64,000 bases of DNA from Lacrimispora sp. BS-2 (GCF_040207125.1 NZ_CP157940.1:3844001-3908000); one strand, 5' to 3'. Shown: positions 27,380 to 37,046, numbered from the stretch's first letter. Numbers and translations: made by a program. Notes: a model not told the origin generated them from the sequence alone.

Positions 27380-28315
27380 ATGATACTCAGTGTCAGCAGG
27401 CGGACTGATATTCCGCAGTTTTATCCGGATTGGTTTTTTGACAGGTTAAAAGAAGGGTATCTATATGTAAAGAATCCCATGAACAGCCGCCAGATCAGCC
27501 GGATCGATCTTTCCCCGGAGCAGGTGGAACTTATGGTTTTCTGGACGAAAAACCCGGAACCAATGATGGGACGGATAGGGGAGCTGGGGAGCATTCCTTT
27601 TTATATCCAATTCACATTGACTGGATACGGGAAAGATATTGAACCTGGCCTGCCGGATAAAAGACGTCTGATTGAAATTTTCCGGAATACGGCAGAACAG
27701 GTGGGAAGGGACCGTATGGTCTGGCGGTATGATCCCATATTCCTTAACGACCGGTACAGGGAAGAATACCATTTGCGGGCTTTTGAGGAAATCGCCAGGG
27801 GGTTATGCGGTTTAACAGAAAAGGTAGTGATCAGTTTTCTGGACAAGTATGGAAAAACAGAGCGTAACATGAAGGGAATCCCGGTAGAAGAACTGGACGA
27901 AGAGGGGATGAAGAAGCTTGGTGGAAGGCTGGCCGTGATTGCAGGAGGTTACGGGCTTAGAATTGAAGCGTGTGCGGAAAAAGCAGATTTAAGCTCTGTT
28001 GGAATTTTCCGGGGAAGCTGCATTGATCCCGTTATGGCGGAACATTTAACAGGCGGTCCGGTATGCCGGAGAAAGGATAAAAACCAGAGAATGGAATGCG
28101 GATGCCTGGAAAGTGTTGAGGTGGGAACCTATGACACCTGCCTTGCCGGGTGCAGGTATTGCTATGCCAATGACAGCGTTGAAGCAGTGAATAGGAAGAG
28201 GACTTTATATGATGTGCATAGCCCCCTGCTATGCGGAAGGGTAGAAAAAGAGGATAAGATCACGCAGCGGAAATGCAGGTCTGCCCGGGAAGAACCGACT
28301 CTTCCTTTTTTATGA
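27380..28315 (+). CDS. DUF1848 family protein with C-terminal Fe-S-type cysteine cluster
   Basis: A 311-residue DUF1848 protein: SVSRRTDIPQFYPDWFF at the start, FWTKNPEPM, a central TIM-barrel-like region, and at about residues 237-262 the motif CGC, then GTYDTC, then CRYCYAN. The CxxxCxxC-like spacing at CLAGCRYC suggests an Fe-S cluster akin to radical-SAM proteins, though it sits at the C-terminus instead of the N-terminus. No experimental function is known to me. Own promoter; monocistronic. Confidence 0.8.
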   Translation: MILSVSRRTDIPQFYPDWFFDRLKEGYLYVKNPMNSRQISRIDLSPEQVELMVFWTKNPEPMMGRIGELGSIPFYIQFTLTGYGKDIEPGLPDKRRLIEIFRNTAEQVGRDRMVWRYDPIFLNDRYREEYHLRAFEEIARGLCGLTEKVVISFLDKYGKTERNMKGIPVEELDEEGMKKLGGRLAVIAGGYGLRIEACAEKADLSSVGIFRGSCIDPVMAEHLTGGPVCRRKDKNQRMECGCLESVEVGTYDTCLAGCRYCYANDSVEAVNRKRTLYDVHSPLLCGRVEKEDKITQRKCRSAREEPTLPFL

Positions 28316-28388
28316 ACAAGATCATTTCTTAGAATACCGGATCCATTACAAAGTTTATAAAATTGTGTGGAAATTGCGGTGTGAAGTC

Positions 28389-28397
28389 TGGTATAAT
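28389..28397 (+). promoter_or_regulatory. Extended -10 promoter element
   Basis: TG at 28389-28390 and TATAAT at 28392-28397; no good -35. About 40 nt before the MBL gene start. Confidence 0.5.
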
Positions 28398-28437
28398 TTG
28401 TTATTAAAAGGATTTCTGATGACAGGAGATTTTACAA

Positions 28438-29331
28438 ATGTATGAGTTAAATCAGGTTAGTACAAATAGTTATTACGTTCAAAGTCCGGCAAAAATTGGG
28501 ATTGTTAAGCTTAACGATACGGATGTATGCCTTATTGACAGTGGAAGTGATAAGGATGCAGGGCGAAAAGTCAGGCAGATACTGGATGCCAATGGCTGGC
28601 GGCTGACAGCAATATATAATACTCATTCCAATGCCGATCATATCGGCGGCAATAAGTATTTGCAGAATCAAACCGGATGCAAAATTTATGCACCAGGTAT
28701 TGAATGCGACTTTACAAATCATACGCTTCTTGAACCGTCCTTTTTGTATGGCGGGTTCCCTCCAAAGGACTTGCGGCACAAATTTCTGATGGCGCAGGAA
28801 AGCAGTGCGGAATATCTTACTGATGATGTTCTTCCAAAGGGTCTGAGCGCCATTCGGCTTCCCGGCCATTTCTTTGATATGGTGGGTTTTAGAGATGTGG
28901 ATGATGTTGTTTATCTGGCAGATTGTTTATCAAGCAAAGAGACCCTGGATAAATATCAAATCGGGTTTCTCTATGATGTATCTGCTTACCTTGAAACCCT
29001 GGAAATGGTGAAGACCCTGAAAGCAAAGGTTTTTGTACCTGCCCACGCAGAAGTGACGGACAACATCGCCCCCCTGGCTCAGATTAACATTGACAAGGTT
29101 CATGAAATAGCAGACAGGATACTTGAAATTTGTAAGAAGCCGGTTATCTTTGAGAAAGTCTTACAACAGCTTTTTAATGATTATGGTCTGGAGATGAATT
29201 TTGAGCAGTATGTGCTTGTTGGCAGTACCGTTCGCTCTTATCTTTCCTGGTTAAAGGATACGGGGCGGATTGCAGTGATTTTCGAAAATGGACAACTGCT
29301 TTGGAAAACAAATATTGGGTTCAATGTGTAA
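28438..29331 (+). CDS. MBL-fold hydrolase (glyoxalase II-like)
   Basis: A 297-residue metallo-beta-lactamase-fold protein. The metal motif is THSNADHIGG near residue 62 (H-x-N-x-D-H, with Asn in place of the usual second His), followed by the later His of GHFFDMVG, the Asp of YLADCLS and the His of VPAHAEVT. The C-terminal 80 residues form a helical winged-helix-like domain. Substrate unknown; thioester or lactone hydrolysis is possible. AGGAG precedes the ATG; the gene is alone. Confidence 0.78.
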   Translation: MYELNQVSTNSYYVQSPAKIGIVKLNDTDVCLIDSGSDKDAGRKVRQILDANGWRLTAIYNTHSNADHIGGNKYLQNQTGCKIYAPGIECDFTNHTLLEPSFLYGGFPPKDLRHKFLMAQESSAEYLTDDVLPKGLSAIRLPGHFFDMVGFRDVDDVVYLADCLSSKETLDKYQIGFLYDVSAYLETLEMVKTLKAKVFVPAHAEVTDNIAPLAQINIDKVHEIADRILEICKKPVIFEKVLQQLFNDYGLEMNFEQYVLVGSTVRSYLSWLKDTGRIAVIFENGQLLWKTNIGFNV

Positions 29332-29394
29332 AATCAGGAGATATTCAAGGTGTATAAGTTTTGAGCAGGCATGTGGTATGTTTTGATTTGGAAA

Positions 29395-29420
29395 CTGCGT
29401 CAGATGAGTATCTGGCGCAG
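29395..29420 (+). repeat. Inverted repeat in a gene-free stretch
   Basis: Arms 29395-29405 and 29410-29420 pair over 11 nt with one G-U and a 4-nt loop. No T-run. It lies in a short frame ending EYLAQQMKEENFT that looks like a gene scrap. Nothing else is seen in 29332-29534. Confidence 0.4.
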
Positions 29421-29534
29421 CAGATGAAAGAGGAAAATTTTACTTAGAATTATGTTTTTTTGACATAAATTAGAAAACTTAGCTTGACAAGAGAAGAGAA
29501 ATCTTGTAAAATTGTTCATGTTGCAGGTGATTAT

Positions 29535-29607
<73 letters not shown>

Positions 29608-29651
29608 TTGTGCTTTTCGAAGCACCTTTGAAATATCTTCGGAAATTCCCT

Positions 29652-29722
29652 GCGGGTGTAGTTCAATGGTAGAACACTAGCCTTCCAAGCTAGATACGTG
29701 GGTTCGATTCCCATCACCCGCT
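29652..29722 (+). tRNA. tRNA-Gly (TCC)
   Basis: Acceptor GCGGGTG with CACCCGC, anticodon TCC in CCTTCCAAG, T-loop GGTTCGATTCC. 71 nt. Forms a unit with tRNA-Phe 44 nt upstream. Confidence 0.94.
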
Positions 29723-29730
29723 TTAAGGTT

Positions 29731-29779
29731 ATCAGGCTAAAATAGATGCAAGGTTGTATCTGTTTTAGCCTGATTTTTT
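29731..29779 (+). terminator. Terminator of the tRNA-Phe/tRNA-Gly unit
   Basis: Arms 29731-29742 and 29763-29774 pair perfectly over 12 nt; TTTTT follows. Confidence 0.9.
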
Positions 29780-29789
29780 ATGTTATATT

Positions 29790-29908
29790 TAGATAGCCCA
29801 GAACGAAAGATAGATTTGAATGAAATAGGGATTACTTATTTTATTGGAAGCACCTATCGAAGAAAAGGATATGCAACAGAAGCGGCGAAGGCTTATGCAG
29901 AAAATTAA
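29790..29908 (+). pseudogene. GNAT acetyltransferase fragment
   Basis: One frame reads IGITYFIGSTYRRKGYATEA and ends at TAA 29906-29908. RRKGYATEA is the acetyl-CoA loop (motif A) of the GNAT fold. Both ends of the gene are gone and there is no start, so it is a relic. The 29909-30105 stretch after it holds nothing I can support. Confidence 0.6.
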
Positions 29909-30105
29909 TGATAAAAATATAATTATGATGTGGTAAATATTTATGCTTATCTGTCATAATAATACTGGAACAAATTTAGCTTCGCTAAAATTTTGCACGA
30001 ATGACCGGAGGATTTTCAAGTATAATCAGGCGGGACGCGTTGGGGAGATGAAATCTTGCTCTTTTGTTTCTTTTTTTAAATCAGGAATAATTCTTATTTG
30101 TGTAA

Positions 30106-30142
30106 CAATGTCACTGAGACATTGCCATAAAACCGATATAAT
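30106..30142 (+). promoter_or_regulatory. Rhodanese promoter with inverted-repeat operator
   Basis: Arms 30106-30112 and 30118-30124 form a perfect 7-bp inverted repeat with a 5-nt centre. TATAAT lies at 30137-30142, so the repeat covers the -35 region, the place for a repressor. No regulator gene is adjacent. Confidence 0.5.
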
Positions 30143-30189
30143 AAAGGCATCGTAAAAAGAATTATTTAAAATAAGAAGGAGATGTTTAA

Positions 30190-30510
30190 ATGAGTATATT
30201 TAACTTTTTTTCTAACCGATCGGATTTTGCCTCAGCAGTTGAGCAGGCAAACCACACGCCTGGTGCCGTATTGCTGGATGTGCGTACGGTACAGGAATAC
30301 GCCGATGGCCATGTTCCCGGCAGCGTTAATTTACCTCTGGAGCAGTTGGAATCCATTCAGCTTAACAAAAACAATCCAGTTTTTGTTTATTGCCGCAGCG
30401 GAGCACGCAGCAGACAGGCCTGCATTTATCTTCGGACCAATGGTTATTCCGTTACAGATATAGGCGGGATCGCGGATTATCGCGGCAAACTGGCAAAGGG
30501 AATAAAATAA
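30190..30510 (+). CDS. Single-domain rhodanese sulfurtransferase
   Basis: A 106-residue rhodanese that carries sulfane sulfur on a cysteine persulfide. The active loop is CRSGARS with Cys68; LLDVRTVQEYADGHVPGSVN is the CH2A-type segment. AAGGAG is 9 nt before the ATG. Cytosolic, no signal peptide. An operator-like repeat at the promoter suggests induction by a stress such as reactive sulfur. A decayed HEAT-repeat gene follows directly. Confidence 0.88.
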   Translation: MSIFNFFSNRSDFASAVEQANHTPGAVLLDVRTVQEYADGHVPGSVNLPLEQLESIQLNKNNPVFVYCRSGARSRQACIYLRTNGYSVTDIGGIADYRGKLAKGIK

Positions 30511-30512
30511 GG

Positions 30513-30926
30513 AATCAAGATCATACGTATGCTTATCAATGCTTAAAGCAGCTTGAGGAGGAATGTGACCGTTCCGATGCTGTTTACCCGTATTTTGACA
30601 CTTTCGCACAAATGCTTCAAGACTCGAACTCAGATGTCAGAACCAGAGGGATCATCCTGATTGCTGCCAATACCAAATGGGACAGGGATAACCGGATTGA
30701 CGAAATAATTGATGAGCTTTTAAAGCATGTGATAGTTGAAAAGCCTGTTACGGTAAGGCAGTGTATTAAAGTTCTTCCTCAGATTGCTGCAAGTAAGTCC
30801 TGTTTGGCTGAGTGCATAACCCATGGGCTTTTATAAGCCAATCCGTTAAGATATAAAAGCAGTATGCAATCACTGATATGCAAAAATATTCAGAATGAGC
30901 TGGAACGCATCAATCGTAATCAATAA
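30513..30926 (+). pseudogene. HEAT-repeat protein, truncated and interrupted by TAA
   Basis: The frame from 30513 reads NQDHTYAYQCLKQLEEECDR.. DVRTRGIILIAANTKWD.. RQCIKVLPQIAASKSC.., helical repeats of the HEAT/PBS-lyase type. TAA at 30834-30836 interrupts it, yet the same frame goes on as ANPLRYKSSMQSLICKNIQN and ends at 30926. The 5' end is missing and begins only 3 nt after the rhodanese stop. The 30927-31110 stretch shows only scraps of coding-like sequence. Confidence 0.65.
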
Positions 30927-31174
30927 GGAGTATAAACTTCTAGGCAATATCTGCCCTGTTTTATTATTCTTTGCTGAAAAAAGCTGCTGAATTTAAAGCT
31001 GTCAATGCCGGCAGCGGGCTGGCGCAGTTGTCCAAAAGAGGTGAAATTAAAAGGAATTAATGAAAATATATAGCACAAAATAACAAAAAAAGTGATATTA
31101 ACCTCTTGCATATTTTAAAAACCTATGATATAATTCCAGTGTTACAACAGATGAATAAAAGTTGATTTTTTTAT

Positions 31175-31247
31175 GCGCGAGTGGCTCAGTTGGTGGAGTA
31201 CGACCTTGCCAAGGTCGGGGTCGCGGGTTCGAGTCCCGTCTCGCGCT
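31175..31247 (+). tRNA. tRNA-Gly (GCC)
   Basis: Acceptor GCGCGAG with CTCGCGC, anticodon GCC in CTTGCCAAG, T-loop GGTTCGAGTCC. 73 nt, CCA not encoded. Confidence 0.93.
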
Positions 31248-31259
31248 CTTTTTATTTGT

Positions 31260-31299
31260 AGCGGAAGCCTTAATTTTAAAGGATTTCCGCTATTTTTTT
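31260..31299 (+). terminator. Terminator after tRNA-Gly
   Basis: AGCGGAA (31260-31266) pairs with TTCCGCT (31285-31291), with an inner CCTT/AAGG; seven Ts follow. The 31300-31539 stretch after it contains an open frame with many cysteines that I cannot support as a gene. Confidence 0.85.
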
Positions 31300-31539
31300 G
31301 CCTATCTCAGATTTAGACAGCTGTATACAATATCTGCAAAAAGCCACTCTCAACACTAAAAGGAAGCGAAAGGCAATGCTTCCGTTTCCTTCCCACCAGC
31401 CAAAGGCTATTCTACCTGAGGCAGACGAGGTGCGTGTTTCCTGCGTGGACAGGAATATCAATAAAGAACCTCTGGCCGTCTGCTGGCGTTGTTGTGACAA
31501 TGGCTGTCATGCAGATTGCACGTGTCTATCATGTAAACA

Positions 31540-32379
31540 TCAGAAGGATTGTGGTTTACCCTCAATTTCAACCAATATTAACGTAACATAATCGTCTCTG
31601 TCTTTTGTACCTATCTCAAATATAAGGTATTCCTCATAAGCATTTTTCCCAAGTTTTATCTGATGGTCCTTTGCGTACTGCATAATCTTTGTATACATTT
31701 CACTGATATTACGATAACTTCCTTTATAATAGACCTGGAGATACCAGCCTTCTTTTCGCACCAGAGTGTTATTTTTTTTATCAGAATTATTGGTTTTAGT
31801 ATACAGATAGGAAAAGCTGTCGAATCTTTTATCACGGATACTATCAATGGTAAGTGATGCTCCAAGAAAGTCGATCATGCTTGCATTACCATTGTTTCGG
31901 AATGCGATCAGCTCTGTTAGAAAACTTGAGTAAGAATTATCCTTGTCATTATCCATTAAGGTACTGCAAAGGGCTTTCATACTTTTATGATAAGCCGGTT
32001 CTATGATATTGTATTCTACGGATAAGGCATTTACTGTTAATTCCTTAAGAGACTCTATCTCCCGTTTCGTGTTCTTTAACTTTTTAATTTCCTCAGACAC
32101 TTCATTTGATTTTTGTTCCAGTAAATCAACTAATTTTTCAGGGTTTCTTTCATCCATGTACTTTTTAATTTCTTTTAATGGCATTCCCAGCCTTTTTAAC
32201 GCAGAAATAATTGAAAAAGTATCGAATTGGCGGAAGGAGTAATAGCGGTAACCATTTTCTTTTATGATCTCAGGCTGAAAAAGCTTTATTTGATCGTAAT
32301 GAAATAAAATATGCTTTGGAATTCCACAGAGTTTTGCAAATTCTCCTGTTGTTAAGTATTCACTTTTATCTTTAGACAT
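31540..32379 (-). CDS. MerR-family regulator with GyrI-like effector domain
   Basis: A 279-residue BmrR/TipA-type regulator. Residues about 8-75 are the MerR winged helix ([27 protein letters not shown]); a coiled coil at about 80-115 is the dimer linker; residues about 125-279 resemble a GyrI-like multidrug-binding domain ([24 protein letters not shown]). It is divergent from an ABC exporter pair whose promoter holds a perfect MerR operator. Likely a drug- or peptide-sensing activator of that exporter. Confidence 0.88.
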   Translation of the reverse strand: MSKDKSEYLTTGEFAKLCGIPKHILFHYDQIKLFQPEIIKENGYRYYSFRQFDTFSIISALKRLGMPLKEIKKYMDERNPEKLVDLLEQKSNEVSEEIKKLKNTKREIESLKELTVNALSVEYNIIEPAYHKSMKALCSTLMDNDKDNSYSSFLTELIAFRNNGNASMIDFLGASLTIDSIRDKRFDSFSYLYTKTNNSDKKNNTLVRKEGWYLQVYYKGSYRNISEMYTKIMQYAKDHQIKLGKNAYEEYLIFEIGTKDRDDYVTLILVEIEGKPQSF

Positions 32380-32550
32380 AAAATTACCTCTGTTCTATGC
32401 TGCACCTTAAGAATTTTATGTTTGCGGCCGCAGCATAGACCCAAACCTGATTATTTCATTCCCACTTATGTGTTACCTAACTAAGCCAGTATTAAAAAAA
32501 CAGGAAATATCAAACAATAAAGATAATGTACTTTATCGGATTTTTTCTTC

Positions 32551-32581
32551 TTGACTATAAGATAACCTTATAGTTTATAAT
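32551..32581 (+). promoter_or_regulatory. MerR-type promoter: 19-nt spacer with centred dyad
   Basis: TTGACT (32551-32556), 19-nt spacer, TATAAT (32576-32581). Arms 32554-32561 and 32567-32574 form an 8-bp perfect inverted repeat inside the spacer. This is the geometry at which MerR proteins untwist DNA to activate transcription. Confidence 0.85.
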
Positions 32582-32661
32582 AGTCGGGCAGCCTTTTCCT
32601 GTCAAGGAATGGGGCTGAAATTATTTATACATTTATTTAATAAAGAGAAAGGAGTTAAGTT

Positions 32662-34389
32662 ATGAAGTTAATGTTAAGATATCTGAAAAGATATCCCAGA
32701 CTAATTCTGTTAAACACTATAGGAATCTTTAGTTTCGTAGCAGTACAGCTTGGAATCCCTACAGTTATGGCATGGATGATTGATAACGGAATAGGCAAAG
32801 GCGATATAGATTATATTAAAAAGATGGGAGGAATCATGCTGATTGTCTGTATCCTTGGAGGTGCAGGAACCATTTTATTAACTTTCGCTTCTTCAAGAAT
32901 TTCAACCTATATGATTCGTGACATCAGAAATGATGTTTTTGCTCAGTCACAAAAATTCTCTCACACAGAATATAATAAATTTGGTGTATCTTCAATGATT
33001 ACGCGAACAACAAATGATGCATTTCAGTTAATGTTGTTCTCCAATTTGTTGTTTCGAACGGCACTTTTGGCGCCTGTGATGATTTTTATCAGTGTTTTTA
33101 TGACGATCAAAACCAGTGTGAATCTTTCTATGGTTATCGGAGGAAGCCTTCCATTTATCGTAGCGGGTGTTATTATCATTGCCAAAGTGACCAATCCGCT
33201 TTCCGAGAAGCAGCAAAAGGGTATGGACCGGCTGAACCGGATTTCAAGAGAAAGTTTAACAGGGGTTCGTGTGATCAGAGCCTTTCGAAAAAGTGAATAT
33301 GAAGCAGAACGCTTTGCAGAGACCAATGAATACTATGCTTCTAATTCCAAGAAGTTATTTAAAATCATGTCATTTACACAGCCGGCCTTTTTCTTCTTAT
33401 TGCATATTGCAATGATGGCAGTGTTTTGGATATCAAGTGTAATGATTGATAAAGGTACCTTACAGGTTGGGCAGTTAGTTGCTTTCTTAGAGTATCAGTT
33501 CCATGCAATGTTCTCTATTATGCTATTTTCCATGGTATTTGTAATGTATCCGAGAGCGCAGGTATCTGCAAACCGTATTCAGGAATTATTAGATGAGAAA
33601 CCGTTGGTGGAAAGTCCTTTAGAGGGGATCACGGCTGAAAATAAAGGTATCGTGGAATTTGATCATGTTACGTTTCAGTATCCGGATGGGGAGCTTCCCG
33701 TTATAAAGGAGGTTTCCTTTACTGCGGGCAAAGGAGAAACCGTTGCGTTTATTGGAAGTACAGGCAGCGGAAAGAGTACATTAATTAATTTAATTCCAAG
33801 ATTTTATGATGTAACAGACGGTTCTATTAAAATTGATGGTGTGGATATACGTAACTATGACTTAAAGGCACTCCGTCAAAAAATTGGCTTTATCCCTCAA
33901 AAAGCATTTCTATTTAAAGGAACCATAGAAGAGAACCTTAAATTCGGCAATCCCAATGCAACTCCGGAAGAAATAGATCATGCAATTGAAGTGGCACAGG
34001 CAAAGGAATTTATTGAGAATAAGCCGGATAAATTGCAGGAATATATAAGTGAAGGTGCAAAAAATATATCAGGCGGTCAAAAACAGCGAATTTCCATTGC
34101 AAGAGCATTGGTCAGAAAACCTGAAATCTACATTTTTGATGACAGTTTTTCTGCTCTTGACTATAAGACAGATGCAACTTTACGTGCCGCACTTAAGGAA
34201 GAAACAAAAGAATCCGTTGTATTCATTGTTGCACAAAGAATTAGTACAATCATGAATTCGGACAAAATAATCGTACTAAATGAGGGCGAAGTGGTTGGCA
34301 TGGGAACCCATAAAGAATTATTAAAGTCATGCAATGTGTATTATGAAATTGCAGATTCACAATTAACAAAGGAGGAGCTGGAACGATGA
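32662..34389 (+). CDS. ABC exporter subunit A (degenerate ATPase site)
   Basis: A 575-residue half-transporter: six transmembrane helices (residues 1 to about 310), then an ATPase domain with Walker A GSTGSGKST, signature NISGGQKQR, and Walker B EIYIFDDSFSALD. The residue after the Walker B Asp is Asp instead of the catalytic Glu, while the signature is canonical. That is the non-catalytic partner pattern of heterodimeric exporters such as TM287/288 or BmrCD. Stop overlaps the next start by 4 nt. Driven by the MerR-type promoter 80 nt upstream. Substrate is probably a drug or peptide (inference). Confidence 0.92.
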   Translation: MKLMLRYLKRYPRLILLNTIGIFSFVAVQLGIPTVMAWMIDNGIGKGDIDYIKKMGGIMLIVCILGGAGTILLTFASSRISTYMIRDIRNDVFAQSQKFSHTEYNKFGVSSMITRTTNDAFQLMLFSNLLFRTALLAPVMIFISVFMTIKTSVNLSMVIGGSLPFIVAGVIIIAKVTNPLSEKQQKGMDRLNRISRESLTGVRVIRAFRKSEYEAERFAETNEYYASNSKKLFKIMSFTQPAFFFLLHIAMMAVFWISSVMIDKGTLQVGQLVAFLEYQFHAMFSIMLFSMVFVMYPRAQVSANRIQELLDEKPLVESPLEGITAENKGIVEFDHVTFQYPDGELPVIKEVSFTAGKGETVAFIGSTGSGKSTLINLIPRFYDVTDGSIKIDGVDIRNYDLKALRQKIGFIPQKAFLFKGTIEENLKFGNPNATPEEIDHAIEVAQAKEFIENKPDKLQEYISEGAKNISGGQKQRISIARALVRKPEIYIFDDSFSALDYKTDATLRAALKEETKESVVFIVAQRISTIMNSDKIIVLNEGEVVGMGTHKELLKSCNVYYEIADSQLTKEELER

Positions 34390-36140
34390 GAAAATTATAT
34401 CCGTATATTAAACCATACTTAAAATTTTTTGTTGTGGCGATTCTCCTTACCATAGGATACTCAGGCTTCTTGTCAGCGGCACCAATGGTGGAAGGTCTAA
34501 TCACAACAAGGCTGAAAGATGATATTATAGATATCGCGAATAAAGTTCCCGGGGCATCCATCAGCTTTTCCTATATTATTAAAATCTTAAAGATTCTCCT
34601 TGCTATTTATATTGGTAATGTGCTCAGCAACTTTGGTTCCCAATATTTTCTCACAAATGGCATACAAAATACAATGCGTGATTTAAGAAATGATGTGCAA
34701 AAAAAGATTTCAAAGCTGCCGGTCAGCTATTTTGATAAACGTACCGTGGGAGATATTCTCAGTATCATCTCCAATGATATCGATACCATGTCAAATGCGC
34801 TGCAGCAGAGTCTGTCAAGGATATTGAGTGCTTTCTTATCCATTATTTTGGCAACAGTACTAATGTTTTATATTAATCCGGTTATGGGTGCTGTTGCAGT
34901 ATTACTGATACCGGGAAGTGCTTTTATTATGAAGTTTATTATGAACCGTTCTTCCGCCATGTTTGAAAAACAGCAGGTTGCACTTGGAGACTTAAATGGT
35001 TACATTCAGGAACGGTACACTGGGCTGACCGAAATTAAACTATATGGAAAACAGGAAGATTCCATAGAACAGTTTAAGGAGATTAATGATAATCTTTGTG
35101 AAAACGGATTTAAGGCACAGTTTATATCCGGGCTGATGTCGCCGTTGATTTCGTTCATCACTTATATAGGGATTGTAGCTGTTAGCATATTAGGTGCAAT
35201 ATTTGCAATTACAGGAGTCATAACGGTTGGACAGCTTCAGGCATTTATCCGGTATATCTGGCAGTTAAATGAGCCGCTTGAGCAGGTGGCACAATTATCT
35301 GCCTCCATTCAGTCTGCCATGGCAGCAGGGGGAAGAGTGTTTGAATTTCTCTCTGAAACAGAAGAAGTACCGGAAGCCTCCAACCCGGTAAAAATAGATA
35401 ACCTGCAGGGAAATGTTACCTTTGAAGATGTATCTTTTGGTTACAGCAAAGATAAAATGCTCATTGAGCATTTAAATATTAACGTGAAAAGCGGTCAAAT
35501 GGTAGCAATTGTCGGTCCCACCGGTGCCGGAAAAACCACGCTTATCAACCTCTTAATGCGTTTTTATGACGTAAATGAAGGGGCAATCAAGGTTGACGGT
35601 GTAAAGATTAAGGATATGAAACGGGATGATCTTCGTTCGATCTTTGGTATGGTGCTGCAGGATACCTGGCTATTTAACGGAACGATTGCTGATAATATCA
35701 AATACGGGAAAGAGGATGCAACGCGGCAGGAGATTGAAAATGCTGCAAAAACAGCTAATGTAAATCATTTTATCAAAACACAGCCAGATGGCTACAATAT
35801 GATATTAAATGAAGAATCCTCAAACGTATCAGTGGGTGAAAAACAGCTTTTAACAATCGCGCGGGCGTTTTTAGCAGACCCGGCCATTTTAATCCTTGAT
35901 GAGGCGACAAGTTCGGTTGATACCAGACTTGAGTTAATGCTTCAGACAGCTATGAAAAATATCATGAAGGGCAGAACAAGCTTTGTTATTGCGCACCGCC
36001 TTTCAACCATTCGAAATGCGGATTTAATCCTTGTTATGAATAACGGAACGATTATTGAACAGGGAAACCATGATGAATTAATAGCAAAGAAGGGATTTTA
36101 TGAAAAACTGTATATGAGCCAGTTCCAAAATCAGGCTTAA
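34386..36140 (+). CDS. ABC exporter subunit B (catalytic ATPase site)
   Basis: A 584-residue half-transporter and partner of the preceding gene (ATGA overlap). Six transmembrane helices precede an ATPase domain with Walker A GPTGAGKTT and Walker B AILILDEATSSVD (catalytic Glu present). Its signature is NVSVGEKQL, departing from LSGGQ. So the pair has one active composite site (this Walker pair with the other subunit's signature) and one degenerate site. Terminator follows at 36161. Confidence 0.92.
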   Translation: MRKLYPYIKPYLKFFVVAILLTIGYSGFLSAAPMVEGLITTRLKDDIIDIANKVPGASISFSYIIKILKILLAIYIGNVLSNFGSQYFLTNGIQNTMRDLRNDVQKKISKLPVSYFDKRTVGDILSIISNDIDTMSNALQQSLSRILSAFLSIILATVLMFYINPVMGAVAVLLIPGSAFIMKFIMNRSSAMFEKQQVALGDLNGYIQERYTGLTEIKLYGKQEDSIEQFKEINDNLCENGFKAQFISGLMSPLISFITYIGIVAVSILGAIFAITGVITVGQLQAFIRYIWQLNEPLEQVAQLSASIQSAMAAGGRVFEFLSETEEVPEASNPVKIDNLQGNVTFEDVSFGYSKDKMLIEHLNINVKSGQMVAIVGPTGAGKTTLINLLMRFYDVNEGAIKVDGVKIKDMKRDDLRSIFGMVLQDTWLFNGTIADNIKYGKEDATRQEIENAAKTANVNHFIKTQPDGYNMILNEESSNVSVGEKQLLTIARAFLADPAILILDEATSSVDTRLELMLQTAMKNIMKGRTSFVIAHRLSTIRNADLILVMNNGTIIEQGNHDELIAKKGFYEKLYMSQFQNQA

Positions 36141-36160
36141 ATATAGTTCTAATTAATTTA

Positions 36161-36192
36161 AGCAGGCTTTCGTTTTCGAGAGCCTGCTTTTG
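36161..36192. terminator. Terminator after the ABC pair
   Basis: AGCAGGCT (36161-36168) pairs with AGCCTGCT (36181-36188) and TTTTG... follows. May also serve the convergent HAD gene. Confidence 0.8.
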
Positions 36193-36210
36193 GTTAAGGA
36201 ATCAATCCCA

Positions 36211-36867
36211 TTATTCTATTTCTTTCAACTTTTCCAGAACGTCCAACACTTCCCAAAGCCCGTTTATGGAGTAAGCCGCCAGGCTGCGGTCAAAACTAAA
36301 CCTGTCATCAATGACGGAGGTAACGGTCATTCCTGCCCCGTGTCCTGCCATGATCCCGTAGGTGGAATCCTCCACTACCAGGCATTCCTTTGGCTCACAT
36401 TTAAGGGTGTTCGCCGTATGGAGATATATTTCCGGATTAGGCTTACTTTCCTTAAATTCCTCGCCGCTTACAACGTAGTCAAAGTCACCTTTCAGCCCGC
36501 AGCTCGTAAGCACATCTTCAATTCCTGCCCTGCTGGTAGAAGATGCAAGGGCCACCAGATAGCCTTTTCGGTGAAGCTCCCTTAAAAGCTCCGGGACTTC
36601 CTTTCTTAAGATGGAGGGGTAGTCCGGGCGGCAATCGGCCCAAAGTCCTGCATACAATTCCTGGAAAGCAGGGGAATCCACATCCTCTCCGATCACACCG
36701 CTTATTATTTCCATAGTCCTTTTGGTGGTGGACCCCACCACGGCAAACAGCGCCTCTCTGCTGATATTAGGGTAAAGAAGCCTCAGCTTTTCATATATAT
36801 GGTCTAAATATATGATTTCGCTGTCAATCAGGACTCCATCCATATCAAATATAACTGCTTTTATCAT
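36211..36867 (-). CDS. HAD-family beta-phosphoglucomutase-like phosphatase
   Basis: A 218-residue HAD subfamily IA protein. Motif I FDMDGVLIDSE at residues 7-17 with nucleophile Asp8 and Asp10; LASSTSRAGIEDVL is motif II; KPNPEIYLHTAN is motif III; VVEDSTYGIMAGHGAGM is motif IV. The DGVLIDSE form and helical cap fit beta-phosphoglucomutase or a sugar-phosphate phosphatase; the sequence does not decide. Single gene, convergent to the ABC operon. Confidence 0.82.
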   Translation of the reverse strand: MIKAVIFDMDGVLIDSEIIYLDHIYEKLRLLYPNISREALFAVVGSTTKRTMEIISGVIGEDVDSPAFQELYAGLWADCRPDYPSILRKEVPELLRELHRKGYLVALASSTSRAGIEDVLTSCGLKGDFDYVVSGEEFKESKPNPEIYLHTANTLKCEPKECLVVEDSTYGIMAGHGAGMTVTSVIDDRFSFDRSLAAYSINGLWEVLDVLEKLKEIE

Positions 36868-37046
36868 TGATTCAATTCCTTTCTGCCATACAGGGCTAAA
36901 CCCGGCCTTTGGTCAGCTTACACCATTAAGTCCGCGCTTAACAATAATTATACTATCAAAGGAATTATATCACAATGCCAACTGGCAGCCCACTTAATAT
37001 AGTAACCTTTTTTTAATCCTTTTAATAAGATAATGGGAATCAGGCA

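Noticed and set aside
31298..31591. Cysteine-rich 97-residue frame on the + strand
   Set aside because: No ribosome site, no recognisable motif, runs into the convergent merR 3' end; most likely chance.
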